Assembly (NCBI GenBank): GCA_032716605.1
Contig: CM064573.1
Span: 3,481,792-3,545,791 of the forward strand
Source: Paralithodes platypus
Lineage: Eukaryota > Arthropoda > Malacostraca > Decapoda > Lithodidae
Reading direction: 5' to 3'
Length of the DNA stretch: 64,000 nucleotides
Positions within the stretch are counted from its first letter, which is position 1, and each line of letters begins with the position of its first letter. The translations under genes were made by a program, and so were the position numbers. The notes beneath the pieces are model-generated. The model saw only the letters and a program-made list of their open reading frames with translations, was not told where the DNA came from and searched no databases. Shown piece by piece: positions 21,307 to 31,925 of this stretch.

Positions 21307-21455
21307 TTAAGGGAGGATGGTTCACTTTTTGATAGATGTTTTAATTTATTTATTATTTTTCTAGTTTACTGCCTAGACCTCCATCAAACTTAAACAAAAA
21401 AACATCCATTAGATCCCCCTTCTAGATTAATTTGTATATTTTTCGGTAGACTGGC
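21307..21455 (+). mobile_element. TTAA-8 MITE, partial
   Basis: Starts TTAAGGGAGGATGGTTCAC; continues with ctgcctagacctccatcaa, attagatcccccttctagat and tttttcggtaga, as in 24600-24710 and reversed in 54360-54511. The other end is missing. It lies 33 bases upstream of the last TOE1 acceptor. Confidence 0.7.
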
Positions 21456-21488
21456 GCTTGTGACAATATTTATCATTATTATTTCCAG

Positions 21489-22241
21489 CTCCACGGTTGG
21501 TGCGGCAAAGGCAAGATGTGCGAGAAAAGCCACAACATCAACAAGATCGTCAAGACCCTACAGCCCCAGGGAGCCAAGAAGCGCGGGAAATCCAAGTACA
21601 CGGGACCCAGTAACACTTCGTCTCTGGCACGGATCATTCAGCACCAGGCTAGCAAGAAAGAAACGGGGCAGGAGTCGCACTGTAACTCGGACATGGACGA
21701 GAGTTCACAAGATTCTATACAATCTAAGAAGGGGAGGAAGAGTAGGAGGAGGTATAATTCGGGCAAGGGAAAGGAAAAACAAGAATTTGCAAACTCGGTG
21801 CTGGGGGTAAAGAGAGATTCACCTATTGCCATGGAGGATGAAGTGGAAAACAAGAAAACCAGAATGAACGGGGAGAACAAGAGTAGTAGCAAGACGGAAG
21901 CTGAAGAAATGAAGACAGCAAATGAGAAGATAGTAGAGTCCAATCCTCCTCCACCTCCAGAGAAGAAGCCCAAAACCACCCACAACTCGAGTGGCCACCG
22001 AGCTGGTTTTGACGCCTTTATGACCGGGTATATCTTTGCCTGCCACATCTCCAAGAGCAACTCCTTGGCCTCCGAGTCCGACCCTTTCACTCCGGAAAAC
22101 ATCGGCCTGTCGGAGTTCGTCAATAAAGTGTATCTCATGGGAAAAGGTTTCCCGTTCTTGATCAGAACTGGGACGTATGCCAACATGTCTGCCAACCACA
22201 CATCAAAGATACCCAAGCTGAGGGATATACAAATAACTTAG
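21489..22241 (+). CDS. TOE1: TOE1, terminal exon
   Basis: Acceptor tattatttccag ends at 21488; 250 codons follow in phase 0 and stop at TAG 22239-22241. It opens LHGWCGKGKMCEKSHNI, giving the second and third Cys and the His of the CCCH zinc finger, the first Cys being in the previous exon. Two basic clusters (QGAKKRGKSK and KKGRKSRRR) are probable nuclear localisation signals. A low-complexity, Lys/Glu/Ser-rich linker follows, then the conserved TOE1 C-terminal block HRAGFDAFMTGY and NKVYLMGKG. Visible TOE1 totals 391 residues. A candidate polyadenylation signal AATAAA is at 23090-23095; nearer alternatives are not clear. Confidence 0.92.
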   Translation, partial: LHGWCGKGKMCEKSHNINKIVKTLQPQGAKKRGKSKYTGPSNTSSLARIIQHQASKKETGQESHCNSDMDESSQDSIQSKKGRKSRRRYNSGKGKEKQEFANSVLGVKRDSPIAMEDEVENKKTRMNGENKSSSKTEAEEMKTANEKIVESNPPPPPEKKPKTTHNSSGHRAGFDAFMTGYIFACHISKSNSLASESDPFTPENIGLSEFVNKVYLMGKGFPFLIRTGTYANMSANHTSKIPKLRDIQIT

Positions 22242-23334
22242 TTGTACAGTTCCTTAAGATATTCCATTACCCTTCATGTATACAATGCTGCTTATCCAGC
22301 TTTTTGTGTTGAGATTGCTCTTTAGCGTAATATTATAATAATTTAGACAAAAATATATACTCATGTCTGAGTATATACATACATAGACTGAATTATTTAC
22401 TTGGGAAAAAGCTCTAGCAATCAGAGCTCCAGGCAGCCTTGCTCAAAACTGCCTCACTTTTCAGGGTTATTTAATTCAAGATCAAGCCGTAAATTCTGAT
22501 CCCACATCTTTCTTGGTCTACCCCTTGGTGCAGCTCCCTCCACGTTCACCGTACAGTATATATGTTCATCTTACCACCACAGGAAGATAAACAAACCTAT
22601 AGAAGAGTTTGTGGTGTCATTTTGCAGCTTACACAACAAGCTTATCATAAGTTACAGTGTCTTCCCTAACCTTTTTCTTTATAGAGAAATTAGGATTTAA
22701 AATTATAATGTAAAACTTGCAAAACAAACAAACCAAAACAGGATCAACACAATATAAAGACAAAAGTACTTATCAAAATCACCATTGGAAATACCACTTT
22801 AGTCAATTTTAATGTAAAACTTGCAAAATAAACAAACCAAACCAGGGATGATACAATATAAAGGCAAAAGAACTTATCAAAATGGCTATGTGGAAATAAA
22901 TTAACACAAAACTTTAAAAATAATCCATGGGGTTGGGGGGAAAAGCTACGTAAGTTCCTTGATGAGCAGATTGTTTATAATGTGAGGGTAAAGGAACTTC
23001 TCAACGCAAATGTATATACTGTAATATAAGAACAGGATTGGCTTACAGTATGTATATAAATGTTTATAACTTGTGGAGAGCTGTTTTTTAATAAATACTA
23101 GTCGTAAAAGTACAGTACATACTGGTACATATATTGTATGTAGAAAAGAACAGTAAGTAAGTTACATTAGTTTTATATTTTTATACCTTTGTATTTTATG
23201 TAAGTATAGCTGGATATACAGTACTGTACTGTACAAGGTGTCAAACTGGAGCAATTTTGTATGAAGACATGAATGAATGTGAGAAGGAATTAAGGAACAC
23301 TCCGTTCGTAACATTTATCCTCCATTACAAACAG
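22242..23334 (+). other. TOE1 3' flank; possible 3' UTR, repeats
   Basis: No ORF of interest. 22480-22550 is a minus-strand remnant of the zinc-finger LINE 3' end (catctttcttggtctacccc, ggtgcagctccctccac). 22690-22925 holds two units of repeat K (minus). The rest is A+T rich and unremarkable; AATAAA at 23090. Confidence 0.6.
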
Positions 23335-23745
23335 GAATGAATGGAGAATGCTTGTGAATAGATTAATGTAAACGCGGTCGGTTGGGAGAGAGGGTCATGC
23401 GCCAGTTGGACTAGATAGTAGTCCGTCAGGCGCCTGGCCCGGGGAGCCGATGGTAATAAAGGGTGCACCTGGAAGCATGGTGGGTGGGCTTGTGGTGGTC
23501 CAGCTTCGCTGCGGGTCTGCCTGTGGAAATCGGCGCCTCTCCGGGGGATCTGGGACCTGGGAATCTTGTGCTGGGGACCCCAAATAGGCCTGGGTCTCTT
23601 GGTATTTCTCCTGGGTGACCTAGATGTGTGTGATTTTGTGTTTTGTTTTTCTGATGTGTGTGATGTCCCTGTTCGGGCTCTGTCTCGAGTTGGCCACCCC
23701 CATAAAAAAAAAAAAAAAAATGGGGAAGGTGCCAGAGTAGGCCTA
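23335..23745 (+). repeat. SINE-B, near-complete copy
   Basis: Parallels 56640-56990: gagaatgcttgtgaatagat, gtcaggcgcctggcc, tctgggacctgggaatctt, gttcgggctctgtctcgagt, an A run (23704-23719) and a final gccagagta. No coding content. A further 3' piece is at 50385-50455. Confidence 0.8.
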
Positions 23746-23789
23746 TATACAAACATACAAACCCCATTGCACTTGAGTAAATTAATGAA

Positions 23790-23870
23790 AGCATATGTTC
23801 CTCCCGGGATTCGAACTCGGGACAACACACCCAAAACATAAACATCTAAACCATTACACCACCAATACAA
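23790..23870 (-). repeat. tRNA-like SINE head
   Basis: On the minus strand, TGGTGGTGTAATGGTTTAG (A box) and GAGTTCGAATCCCGGGAGG (B box and T arm). The anticodon arm pairs poorly, so it is read as a SINE head or decayed tRNA, not a functional gene. Confidence 0.55.
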
Positions 23871-24059
23871 GAAAATTAACAGGAAGTAGCATTGATTTGA
23901 CTATTATATCACTTGTTCTTAGAGTTGTGATGTGCAATGTATACGGAGTAGGAATCTCCAGATATTTGCACAGGCGTTATTAGCGTTTGGACAGCTTTTG
24001 TATGTGTTTTTTTATTGAAAGAGTGTAGAGAAGGGTGTTGGAGAGAGAGGAAGCTGTTG

Positions 24060-24243
24060 GAGTGGCTGTGTTATGTGTGTCTAGTCTGTATACATCATCA
24101 GGATGTCTCCTGACTGGGTGCGAACATGTGGAACATGCTAGGACGTACTACCACACCCACTAAATGTCCGCCGTGGCAGGGATTCAATCCCGGGTCTTGC
24201 AGATTCACACGTGAGCGTGCTCACCACTCGACCGCCGCGGCTC
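24060..24243 (-). repeat. tRNA-derived SINE
   Basis: The minus strand carries GGCGGTCGAGTGGTGAGCAC (A box) and CCCGGGATTGAATCCC (B box) at 24180-24235, followed by a non-tRNA body (24060-24175) with tcaggagacatcctgatgat, itself self-complementary. Confidence 0.6.
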
Positions 24244-24553
24244 CTATTATTATATCACTTGTAAAAACATAATTTGAACTATAAACAATACTTTTTATCA
24301 TTACATATACAATAACAAAGACTAAAAATACAGTAATGGACTTGGCTCTTGTTTGACACCCTGGTACAATCGGAGGTATTAAGTGTTGTCATAGATTCCA
24401 GTGGTTTTCGCTCAACAAGTGTTATTGGTATCTTTATAGTTACTGGGAAAAGTGCTTATCCCTCAGAGTATTAGTCAGTGTCCGAAACGTTGTGAAATAT
24501 ATGACAACACTTATTTACCTCAACTGTACATACTGTAGTACTGTACGTAGTTT

Positions 24554-24582
24554 AACACGCCTATGGGCCCCATAGGCGTGTT
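24554..24582. repeat. Short perfect inverted repeat
   Basis: aacacgcctatgg and its exact complement ccataggcgtgtt, 13-bp arms separated by gcc. It sits in otherwise plain sequence (24244-24590) where I see nothing else. Confidence 0.9.
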
Positions 24583-24589
24583 TATTTTC

Positions 24590-24924
24590 TCATTTATTGA
24601 TCTTTTTATAATTTATTTAGTTTCCTCCCTAGACCTCCATCAAGCTTAAAAGAAAATCCATTAGATCCCCCTGCTAGATTAATTTGTACATTTTTCGGTA
24701 GAAAGATCTCCCGGACGAAGGCCGATTCTTCCAAAATTATAGGCTCACTATCGTTCGCCAGCAAAAGAATTGACACATAAATATCATGAAAGGTCTTAAT
24801 ATTGACAAAGAAATAGGTCTTAAAATCAACAAACAAATGGGGCAAACATCTTAAATTTCTGAAAACTAATGGGGCTAAACATGAGGAAAAGGGGGGACCA
24901 GAAAAACGACCCATCTCCCCTTAA
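24590..24924 (-). mobile_element. TTAA-8 MITE, left end truncated
   Basis: Right end ccatctccccTTAA (24921-24924). The interior matches other TTAA-8 copies in order: tagacctccatcaagctt, tttttcggtagaa, aggctcactatcgttcgcc, aacatgaggaaaagg. The left TTAA is not recognisable. Confidence 0.75.
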
Positions 24925-25067
24925 ACAAAGTAGGTCAGTATATGATATTAACCCTATCTGGTGCCAGGCAGGTCTCCATTAGTTTACAGATTTGACCACT
25001 AATCACCCCATTTGTTTGCCAAATGGAAGACATTTCACCCCATTTAGGTTTAATTTTCATTCTTGGT

Positions 25068-26640
25068 AAGAGGGAATACTTCAACGAATTGCTAAATGTA
25101 AGGAATGAAGCGCCAGCAAACATAGTTGGATGGGGTATGGGAGGGAGAAGTAGTGGAGGAGGAGGTGGGGATCAGGAGGTCAGAAGTGTGTGAAGCCATG
25201 AAAAGAGTGAAGTTGGGGAAAGCACCAGGAACAGATGGAGTGTGTGGGGAAATGCTGAGGTATGGTGGCGAGATAGTGATCAAATGGGTATGGAAAATGT
25301 GCAAACTAGCATGGGAGAAGGGGAGTGCACCTGATGACTGAAAGACAGGCATAATAGTCCCCCTATATAAGGGCAAATGGAAAAGAGGAGTGTATAGTAA
25401 CCACCGAGGAATATGTCTTCTAAGCGTAATAGGGTAGGTGTACAGTAGGGTTGTGATTGAGAGAGTGAGAGCGAGAACGGAGAAATAGGTAGGTGACGAG
25501 CAGGGCGGTTTTAGGAAGGAAAGCGGTGTAGATCAGATTTTTACCCTGAATTGTGTTATGGAGAAATATCTGGAGAAGCAACTAAAGCTGTATGTTGCCT
25601 TTATGGACTTGGAGAAGGCCTATGACAGAGTGGATAGAGAAGATATGTGGAAAGGTATTTAGAATATACGGAGTAGATGGCAAGTTGCTGAAAGCAGTGA
25701 AGAGCACCTATAAGGATGCAAAGGCGGCAGTACGTGTGGAGAATGAACAGAGCGAGTTCTTTGATCTGAATGTTGGGTTGAAACGGGTGTGTGATGTCCC
25801 CGTGGTTGTTTACTGTATATATGGATGGAGTCATGAAAAAAATACAAGGAAGAGCAATGGATGTTGGTGTATCACTGATAAGGGAGGGAAATGAGTGGAA
25901 GATACCTGTACTGCTGTTTGCTGATAATACAGTTCTGATGAGCGATAATGAATGGGAGTTGCAGGGTCTGGTAAGTATGTTTGGAACAGTGTGCGAAAAA
26001 CGGAATCTGAAGGTAAATGCGGGGAAGAGTAAAGTTATGGTCTTTGAAAGGGGTGAAGCCACCGAATGTGAGGTGAAGTTAAATGGTCAGGCTATGGAGA
26101 TTGTCAGCTCATTTAGGTATCTGGGCAGTGTGTTGAGTAAAGATGGGACTATGGATGAAGAAGTGCGGGAGAGGGTGCAACAGGGGAAGAGGGTTGTAGG
26201 AACGTTGAAAGCAGTAAGAAGAAATAGAGTGGTCAGTATGGAAGTGAAGAAGTCCTTGCATGACAGTGTGGTAATCCCGACACTGACTTATGGAAGCGAA
26301 GCATGGACGTTGGAGAAGAGACTCGGACCAAGAGTGAGAGGGGTGGAAATGAGAGAAGTGCAAGTGGAGTTACATGGAGGGATAGGCAGAAGAATGAGGA
26401 AGTAAGAAGGAAGTGTTGTGTGGAGGTAGATGTGCTGGAAAGTGTGAAAAGGAACACCTTGAGATGGGTCGGCCATATGGAACGTATGGGAAGTGAGAAA
26501 ATTACTAAGAGGGTGTACGAGAGTGAGGTGGAAGGATGGAGTGAGGAAGTATATGGATGAAGGCGGTGCTGGTTGGGAGGAGGGACGTCGACTGACTGGG
26601 GACAGAGGTGCATGGGGGCGGTTCGTTCGTGGCCATAGAT
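25068..26640 (+). mobile_element. RTE copy 3, decayed and 5' truncated
   Basis: Begins abruptly within the RT linker (aatgctaaatgtaaggaatg) and follows copy 1 to the end at gttcgttcgtggccatagat. Recognisable pieces: KAPGTDGVCGEML, DLEKAYDRVD, ADNTVLMSDNEW (Asp-to-Asn change in the FADD active site), SFRYLGSVLSKDG, CGV/SGVTWRDRQ. Many frameshifts, an in-frame stop and a small deletion near 26540; not functional. Confidence 0.9.
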
Positions 26641-26739
26641 AGATAGGTAAGAGATAGTGAGTCTACAATATAGGAGACCTTTTTCTGAAAAAAAGTACAT
26701 GCTTGGCTTGAATTGGGTGTCTTAGAGGCATTTTTTAGT

Positions 26740-27038
26740 TTAACCTTCTGAACTCGGCTGTCTCTAATACTCCATAACGAACTTTTACCGTGGAACTCAG
26801 CTGTCCTCTTGTACTCTTACGTGCAAATGTTTTACGACCTTACAACATAACCCGACGACATAGCGATGTCCGGTCAACGCCATGATCAAGATTAACAGTA
26901 AGTACTCCATTTTCCCATAAGCTCATCTTTCTACCAATTACCATTGCTAAACTTTCTCGGTTACAAGGCCATTAGGTCGGATATGGACCGATTTTAGGGG
27001 TATGGAGCATAAGAGGACAGCTTAGTTGGAGGGGTTAA
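26740..27038 (+). mobile_element. TTAA-5 MITE
   Basis: TTAA at 26740-26743 and 27035-27038; ends TTAACCTTCTGAACTCGGC and, reversed, TTAACCCCTCCAACTAAGC, with further internal pairing (ggctgtctctaatactccat vs ctccatacccctaaaatc... agaggacagct). 299 bp, no ORF. Confidence 0.7.
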
Positions 27039-27167
27039 AGGGGGGGGGGGTATGTTTCAGAGTATATACTGTACAGGTACATACATACAAATAAAATAAA
27101 AGGTACTTATATTTAGGACTGGGTATGGAAAGTCTTGTTTGCCAGCCTGTACAGTATATTCAGTATA

Positions 27168-27380
27168 TTAACCCCTTCACTACCATTAGGGAATTTTCAT
27201 CAGATTCTGGTTACCATTAGATGATTTTCTTCTGTTTATAATCTACTCTCATGACTCAAATGGGTCAATATGATTTCAATAAACCCTCTTAGTAACATAT
27301 TTTTTTTTTAAACTGCATAAAATACTCTAATTTCAGCCAGAATCAAAAGTAAAAAGGTATCATGGTGCTGAAGGGGTTAA
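27168..27380 (-). mobile_element. TTAA-3 MITE
   Basis: TTAA at 27168-27171 and 27377-27380, 213 bp. Ends TTAACCCCTTCACTACCAT and, reversed, TTAACCCCTTCAGCACCAT: 16 of 19 positions agree. Same total length and partial interior similarity (ctgcataaaat) as 55205-55417. Confidence 0.8.
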
Positions 27381-27464
27381 TTAAAGTTTGTTGATGTACT
27401 ATACTGTATATTATTTTGTTCCAACCACAGATATACTGTCCAGTTGAAATATAATATATATTAA

Positions 27465-27830
27465 AATGTGAAACTTGCAAACTAAACAAACCAAAACATG
27501 GACAAAGACAATATAAAGGCAAAATAACTTATCAAAATTGATATGTGGAAACAACACTTACTAAAATAAAATTTATGAAATAAAAGAACACGATCCACCA
27601 CATAGGGTGTACATTACTACATGAGCAAGTTAATCTGTAAAACTTGAAAAATAAACAAACCAAAACGGGGACGACACAATATAAAGGCAAAAGAACCTAT
27701 ACAAATCGCTGTGGAAAAACACCTTAGCAAAATATAATTTTGAAATAAAAGAACTCAAAACCACCATATAGACTCTAGAGTGTACATCACTACATGAGCA
27801 AGTTATGTTTCCCAAGCAAATTAATTGCAC
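27465..27830 (-). repeat. Interspersed repeat K, two to three units
   Basis: Units begin near aatgtgaaacttgcaaacta and end near gtgtacattactacatgagc; each about 185 bp, arranged head to tail. Same repeat as at 22690 and 56465. Confidence 0.7.
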
Positions 27831-28310
27831 ACATAACAACACACTCTCGTCATGTTCAGTTCAAGGAATTAGTCAATTTGGAAAGTTCAGGGCGTTCTGG
27901 TAAATTCTTTTAAATTCTTAAAGTATCTCTATCAGCTGGATGTGAGGGCCACTATATACATACATTATTTGTGTTATAGAGTGTCTAGTCAATTAAACAC
28001 TATTGCAGTACAGTATTATTATTATTATAATACAGATATTTATATATCTGAACCTCAGTAGCTTGTAAGTGTTGCGAGGCCCAGATATTTGTCATATTAA
28101 GTTTTGAGGTATTGCTTCCTATATGTTTTGGGCTCCAGTAATGCATGGCTAACTTGAACATTACTGTAAATTAGTACTCAATCAAAATAGCTGTAATGAC
28201 TTTTCTAATTATTTGTTTAGTACTGTACTTGTACATGTACATTGCAATGTAATATTTAATCACTAGTTGATTCAATGGCCCATATATGTTGGATTGCTTT
28301 ATACACATGA
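27831..28310. other. No recognisable feature
   Basis: A+T-rich sequence with a short (TTA)n stretch at 28016-28028. I see no gene, SINE head or TIR pair. Confidence 0.5.
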
Positions 28311-28610
28311 ACAGGGTGACCTGTGTTGCAGTGGTTAGCACGCTCGGCTCATAACCGAGGTCCTGTGTTCGATTCCCAGGCAGAGCGAGATGGATGGGCA
28401 GTCTCCTAACACCCAATACCTCTGTTCACCTAAGCAGCGAATTAGGTACAGTAGCCCAATTATATTTTGCATAAAAATATTAAGATATATGGATAATCTG
28501 GCATGCTTGGCAAGTTACCACTTCTGTCCTAACCATATGTGCTGATGCCAGACCTATGAGAGTTCTGTATGGAGCTCAGTGGTCTGGTTAATCTGCTTTT
28601 CTTAACTTAA
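28311..28610 (+). repeat. tRNA(Met)-like SINE
   Basis: The head 28313-28386 reads gcagtggttagcacgctcgg (A box), an anticodon arm around CAT (ctcggctcataaccgag, a perfect 5-bp stem) and ctgtgttcgattcccagg (B box). The body follows with cctaacacccaatacctctg ttcacctaagcagcgaatta ggta, a sequence type common in decapod SINEs as I recall it. The 3' module cagacctatgagagttctgt...cagtggtctggttaatctgc ends near 28610. No typical acceptor stem pairing, so not called as a tRNA gene. Confidence 0.65.
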
Positions 28611-29355
28611 CCTATGTGCTGATATCCAGGTTTAAGGCATCACCACACAGGCTTGGGACGGGAGTGGTAACTAGGCAGGGAGGTCAGATTACTTATACAG
28701 TATACCTTAATATTTTCTTAAAATCAATAGTTAGGCTACTGTACCTAGTGTTGATTGACAGTTGTGATGTCCTATCTAAGGAAGTGAAGTCCCATCAAGG
28801 GAAGTAAACTGTGGTAAACCACAAATATACAGTAGCTCCTGTATTGGGTTAATAACTGCAAGGCACCAAAGGGCAATGAGAGGATGATGAGCGACTCAGT
28901 TTCAGCATATGCCCTTGAACTTTACTTTTATGTTTATAGATATACTGTACAGTACAGTACTGTACTATATTTGTAATATTGACTACTGTATGTAACTGTT
29001 AGCATTATCTTGCATCTCCACAATTGACAGGAGTAAACATATTTGTTTATAAATATGTACAGTATTGAAAGGAAAAATAAATTTTATTCAGTGAATATTA
29101 ACAAGTTTATTACAACACCATACAATCATTGTTATGGTGGATGCAGTACCATATACAGTTCATAGGACTCATAATCAGTAGGGTACCAATAGTGAAGGCT
29201 ACAAATTACAGTATTTGTAATACATTGCTACTATTGGTGCATATATGTTAATTTGAGTTGATAACCTTTTACTGATCAGTGTATATCAATTACTGGCCGT
29301 TTATCTAAGTTTATGCTGAACAATTTCCACCATGGACGGTATCATTTGGCAATAT
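28611..29355. other. No recognisable feature
   Basis: A+T-rich, with repeated tactgtac motifs. Nothing supported as a gene or element. Confidence 0.5.
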
Positions 29356-29770
29356 CTATAGCTCCCCTGGAACTGGTATACGCAGATGACCTAGTACTTA
29401 TCGCAGATAGTGTGCGAGATGCCGAGGCCAAGTTCGGAAGATGAAATAAGGGCATGGTAAGTAAAGGATTAAGAGTTAATATAAATAAACCCATAATTTT
29501 GCACAGTAGATTAGGGATAGAAAAAGTGGTGCATACCCATGCGCAGTATGCAGACAATGGATTGGGCGTTAACTCAATTCAGTGTAGTGTCTGCCACTGC
29601 TGACTGCTGGGTACACCACGTAAAGAATCACTGTACCTCTGCTGAGGAAGAAGTCCAAAGTTGAGAAATTTGTATGTAAAGTATGCAAAGGTGAACTTGT
29701 GTTTGATGACCAGCTCAAGAGTGTTAATTTGGGCTATGAGTCACTGGAGATGGTGAACAAATAAGTTTTT
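29356..29770 (+). mobile_element. Zinc-finger LINE relic
   Basis: Fragmented frames give ELVYADDLVLIADSVRDAEA, KGLRVNIN, then the CAVC/zinc-finger region and VCKGELV, in the same order as 10280-11010. It lacks the LINE-C insertion present there and so shows the uninterrupted site (agagttaatataaataaacc). It lies just downstream of MOCS3. Confidence 0.85.
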
Positions 29771-29906
29771 ATCTGCCCCAATCGGAGATAGTTGATAGAT
29801 CAGAAGATAGGCGTGCTATTACTTCATCGCGTGAGTTTTGGAGTGTATTGTTTACAATGCAATTTTGTAAATGACCTGTGGTGCAGAAAGTGTTTGATGT
29901 TCACTT

Positions 29907-31265
29907 TTAGTAGACTGGGAGAGAAGAATCAATTTTGTGAGCCCAAGCAGTCAGTCCCCCAATTATATCTTTAATATGTATGTCCTGCTGATCTAGAGCT
30001 GCTTCTAGAAGCTTGACAGCAAGTTGGGAGTCATTTCCTCTTCTACACACACAGTAAATACTTTTTGTTTTGGACTCCAACATCTTCGCTTTAATTGCAG
30101 TAATACTTTCTGGCTTTTCTAGTTCTTTGAGAGGAATGTTGATACAATTAGGAAGAGCACAGATCTCTAATTCCACTGGTAGTCTAACATCAATTAGCAA
30201 GTGAGAAGTTATGGTTGACACAAGAGCTTTGTATTCCTCAACAGTAACTCTCTTATCTGGTCCTAATACCTTAACACCTTTGTCTTTGTCTGTGGCAGCT
30301 GCTCCACAAAACTGCTCATAATCAATGAGTTTAGTAATAGTAGGGTTTTCTCCACAAATATCACAGGTGTTCCGACTGGCCCTCAGTTTGACAATGCGGA
30401 ATGAACCCTGCAGAGCTTCAAAGAGGAGTAACTTCTGTGATAATGGAGCACCCAACCCACTAGCTATCTTTATGGCCTCCAGTGCCTGCATCACCCCTAT
30501 CACCCCCGGGACCACCCCGAGGACCCCACCATCAGAACAGTTGGTTACCGTCTCGGGAGGAGGTGGTCTGGGGTGGAGGCAGCGGAAACACGGACCTCCA
30601 TTATAATGGTACACTGTCAACTGACCCTCATAACGCAGTGCTGACCCAGAGACTAAAGGCTTATTTGCAAGAACGCATGCATCATTCAGCAGATACCTAG
30701 TGGCAACATTATCGGTGCAGTCCAGAACTATATCATACTTGTTAATGATCTGTAAAGCCACACTACTTGTGAGTGACACTTCATATGGGACAGCCTCAAC
30801 CAAACTGTTAAGAGCTCTCACTGCTACAGCCACTGATGCAGCTTTAGCCTCCCCTTCCCGTCCTTCTGTGTGTAAGATCTGTCTGTGTAGGTTGCTCAGC
30901 TCCACTCTGTCATAGTCAATCAAGCCAAGTCTCCCCACACCCGCAGCTGCCAGGTATACTGCCGCAGGACACCCCAAGCCCCCACATCCGACTATGAGTA
31001 CGGAAGCCGCTGACAGTTTTCTCTGACCTGTGGGTCCAAATTCAGGAAGTATGAGCTGTCTGGAGTACCTGGCCACTTCATTATGGCTCAGTGGATGTTC
31101 AGTCTTCGGGGAAAGTAAGTGAGCTTTGATGTCTCGCACTAAACTACTCTCAAGACTTTCATGATTTTTTGTCTTGCATTTCTGAAGCTGCTCTTGTAAT
31201 TTCTGGTTTTCTGAATCCTTTTTCTTGAGTTCTTCTATCAACTTCTCTCTGGACCAGTTTTCCAT
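29907..31265 (-). CDS. MOCS3: MOCS3, adenylyltransferase and sulfurtransferase (UBA4)
   Basis: A 452-residue protein in one exon, close to the human length (about 460). It activates the C-terminal glycine of the sulfur carriers MOCS2A and URM1 by adenylation and then supplies sulfur, serving molybdopterin synthesis and tRNA wobble-uridine thiolation in the cytosol. Residues 6-32 are a probable coiled coil. The E1-like domain has GCGGLG (93-98), NLHRQ (125-129), zinc ligands CFRC (226-229) and CDIC (301-304), and the conserved Cys243 in TNCSDGG. The rhodanese domain (about 335-452) carries the active loop CRRGND with Cys407. I chose ATG at 31265 because a 3' splice site (catattttcag) ends 2 bases upstream, so the in-frame upstream ATG at 31286 would be intronic. 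All key residues are intact. Confidence 0.95.
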   Translation of the reverse strand: MENWSREKLIEELKKKDSENQKLQEQLQKCKTKNHESLESSLVRDIKAHLLSPKTEHPLSHNEVARYSRQLILPEFGPTGQRKLSAASVLIVGCGGLGCPAAVYLAAAGVGRLGLIDYDRVELSNLHRQILHTEGREGEAKAASVAVAVRALNSLVEAVPYEVSLTSSVALQIINKYDIVLDCTDNVATRYLLNDACVLANKPLVSGSALRYEGQLTVYHYNGGPCFRCLHPRPPPPETVTNCSDGGVLGVVPGVIGVMQALEAIKIASGLGAPLSQKLLLFEALQGSFRIVKLRASRNTCDICGENPTITKLIDYEQFCGAAATDKDKGVKVLGPDKRVTVEEYKALVSTITSHLLIDVRLPVELEICALPNCINIPLKELEKPESITAIKAKMLESKTKSIYCVCRRGNDSQLAVKLLEAALDQQDIHIKDIIGGLTAWAHKIDSSLPVY

Positions 31266-31284
31266 ATCTGAAAATATGAAAAGC
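31266..31284 (-). promoter_or_regulatory. Probable 3' splice site of a 5'-UTR intron of MOCS3
   Basis: Minus strand reads tgcttttcatattttcag|atATGG. The pyrimidine-rich run and AG fit an acceptor, which would place a non-coding first exon to the right of 31285. No donor was identified. Confidence 0.55.
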
Positions 31285-31925
31285 ACATAATTAATAACCA
31301 GTACCGGTACTCAAGCAAAGTAAACTAAGTTGCATTATTCTGCAAGCGATGAGTAATTTCAAACTCTTGATTGATATAAAAGAGAAATTTATGAGTTTAG
31401 GAGTAAAGTCGGTTGGTGGAGGGAACATAATAATTCTGAATGTTGGGTGTGATGTTCCCATGGTTGTTCAGTACCGTATATAATGGATGGGGTAAGTTCA
31501 ACCCTGGAACTGCGACGGTCCTTCCGGAAGCAAGGTATTCAAACGTGTGTAAAAACAACCCTTCAAATACTGTGCCAGTGCTGGGAAATGTCTCAAAATT
31601 GGGTGACACATAAAAAGTAGTGATATCTCTCCATACCACATCCTCCACTCCACCCCCCCCAGGGCCCCCACCCCCCTCCCTTTCTCAACCTGACCTTTTA
31701 TTTTGCACAGGTTCTAGCAGTTCATGGGGTAATTAAGCCACCCCTCTGGAGACGATGAATTGCTCCTTGGACTAAACACCCTTCCTCCCTTCCCAACAAA
31801 ACTTGAACCATCCGAATACTACCAACAAAACTTGCATCACTTTTATTTTTGTCCTTTGTAGGTTATATTGCTTATTATAGATTTCATTTTTCCTCAACTT
31901 TGCTAATTTTTATGAATATTTATCT
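31285..31925. other. Mostly unassigned; small RTE remnant
   Basis: 31425-31500 reads aatgttgggtgtgatgttcc catggttg...tatataatggatgg, a decayed piece of the RTE motif CVMSPWLFTVYMDG. C-rich run at 31652-31680. The remainder shows no feature. The MOCS3 promoter should be in or right of this stretch. Confidence 0.6.

Noticed and set aside
28313..28386. Functional tRNA-Met gene
   Set aside because: The anticodon arm is good but the acceptor stem does not pair and a SINE body follows.
31265..31286. Upstream in-frame ATG for MOCS3 (seven extra residues)
   Set aside because: A pyrimidine-rich 3' splice site lies between it and the second ATG, and the extra residues look intronic.
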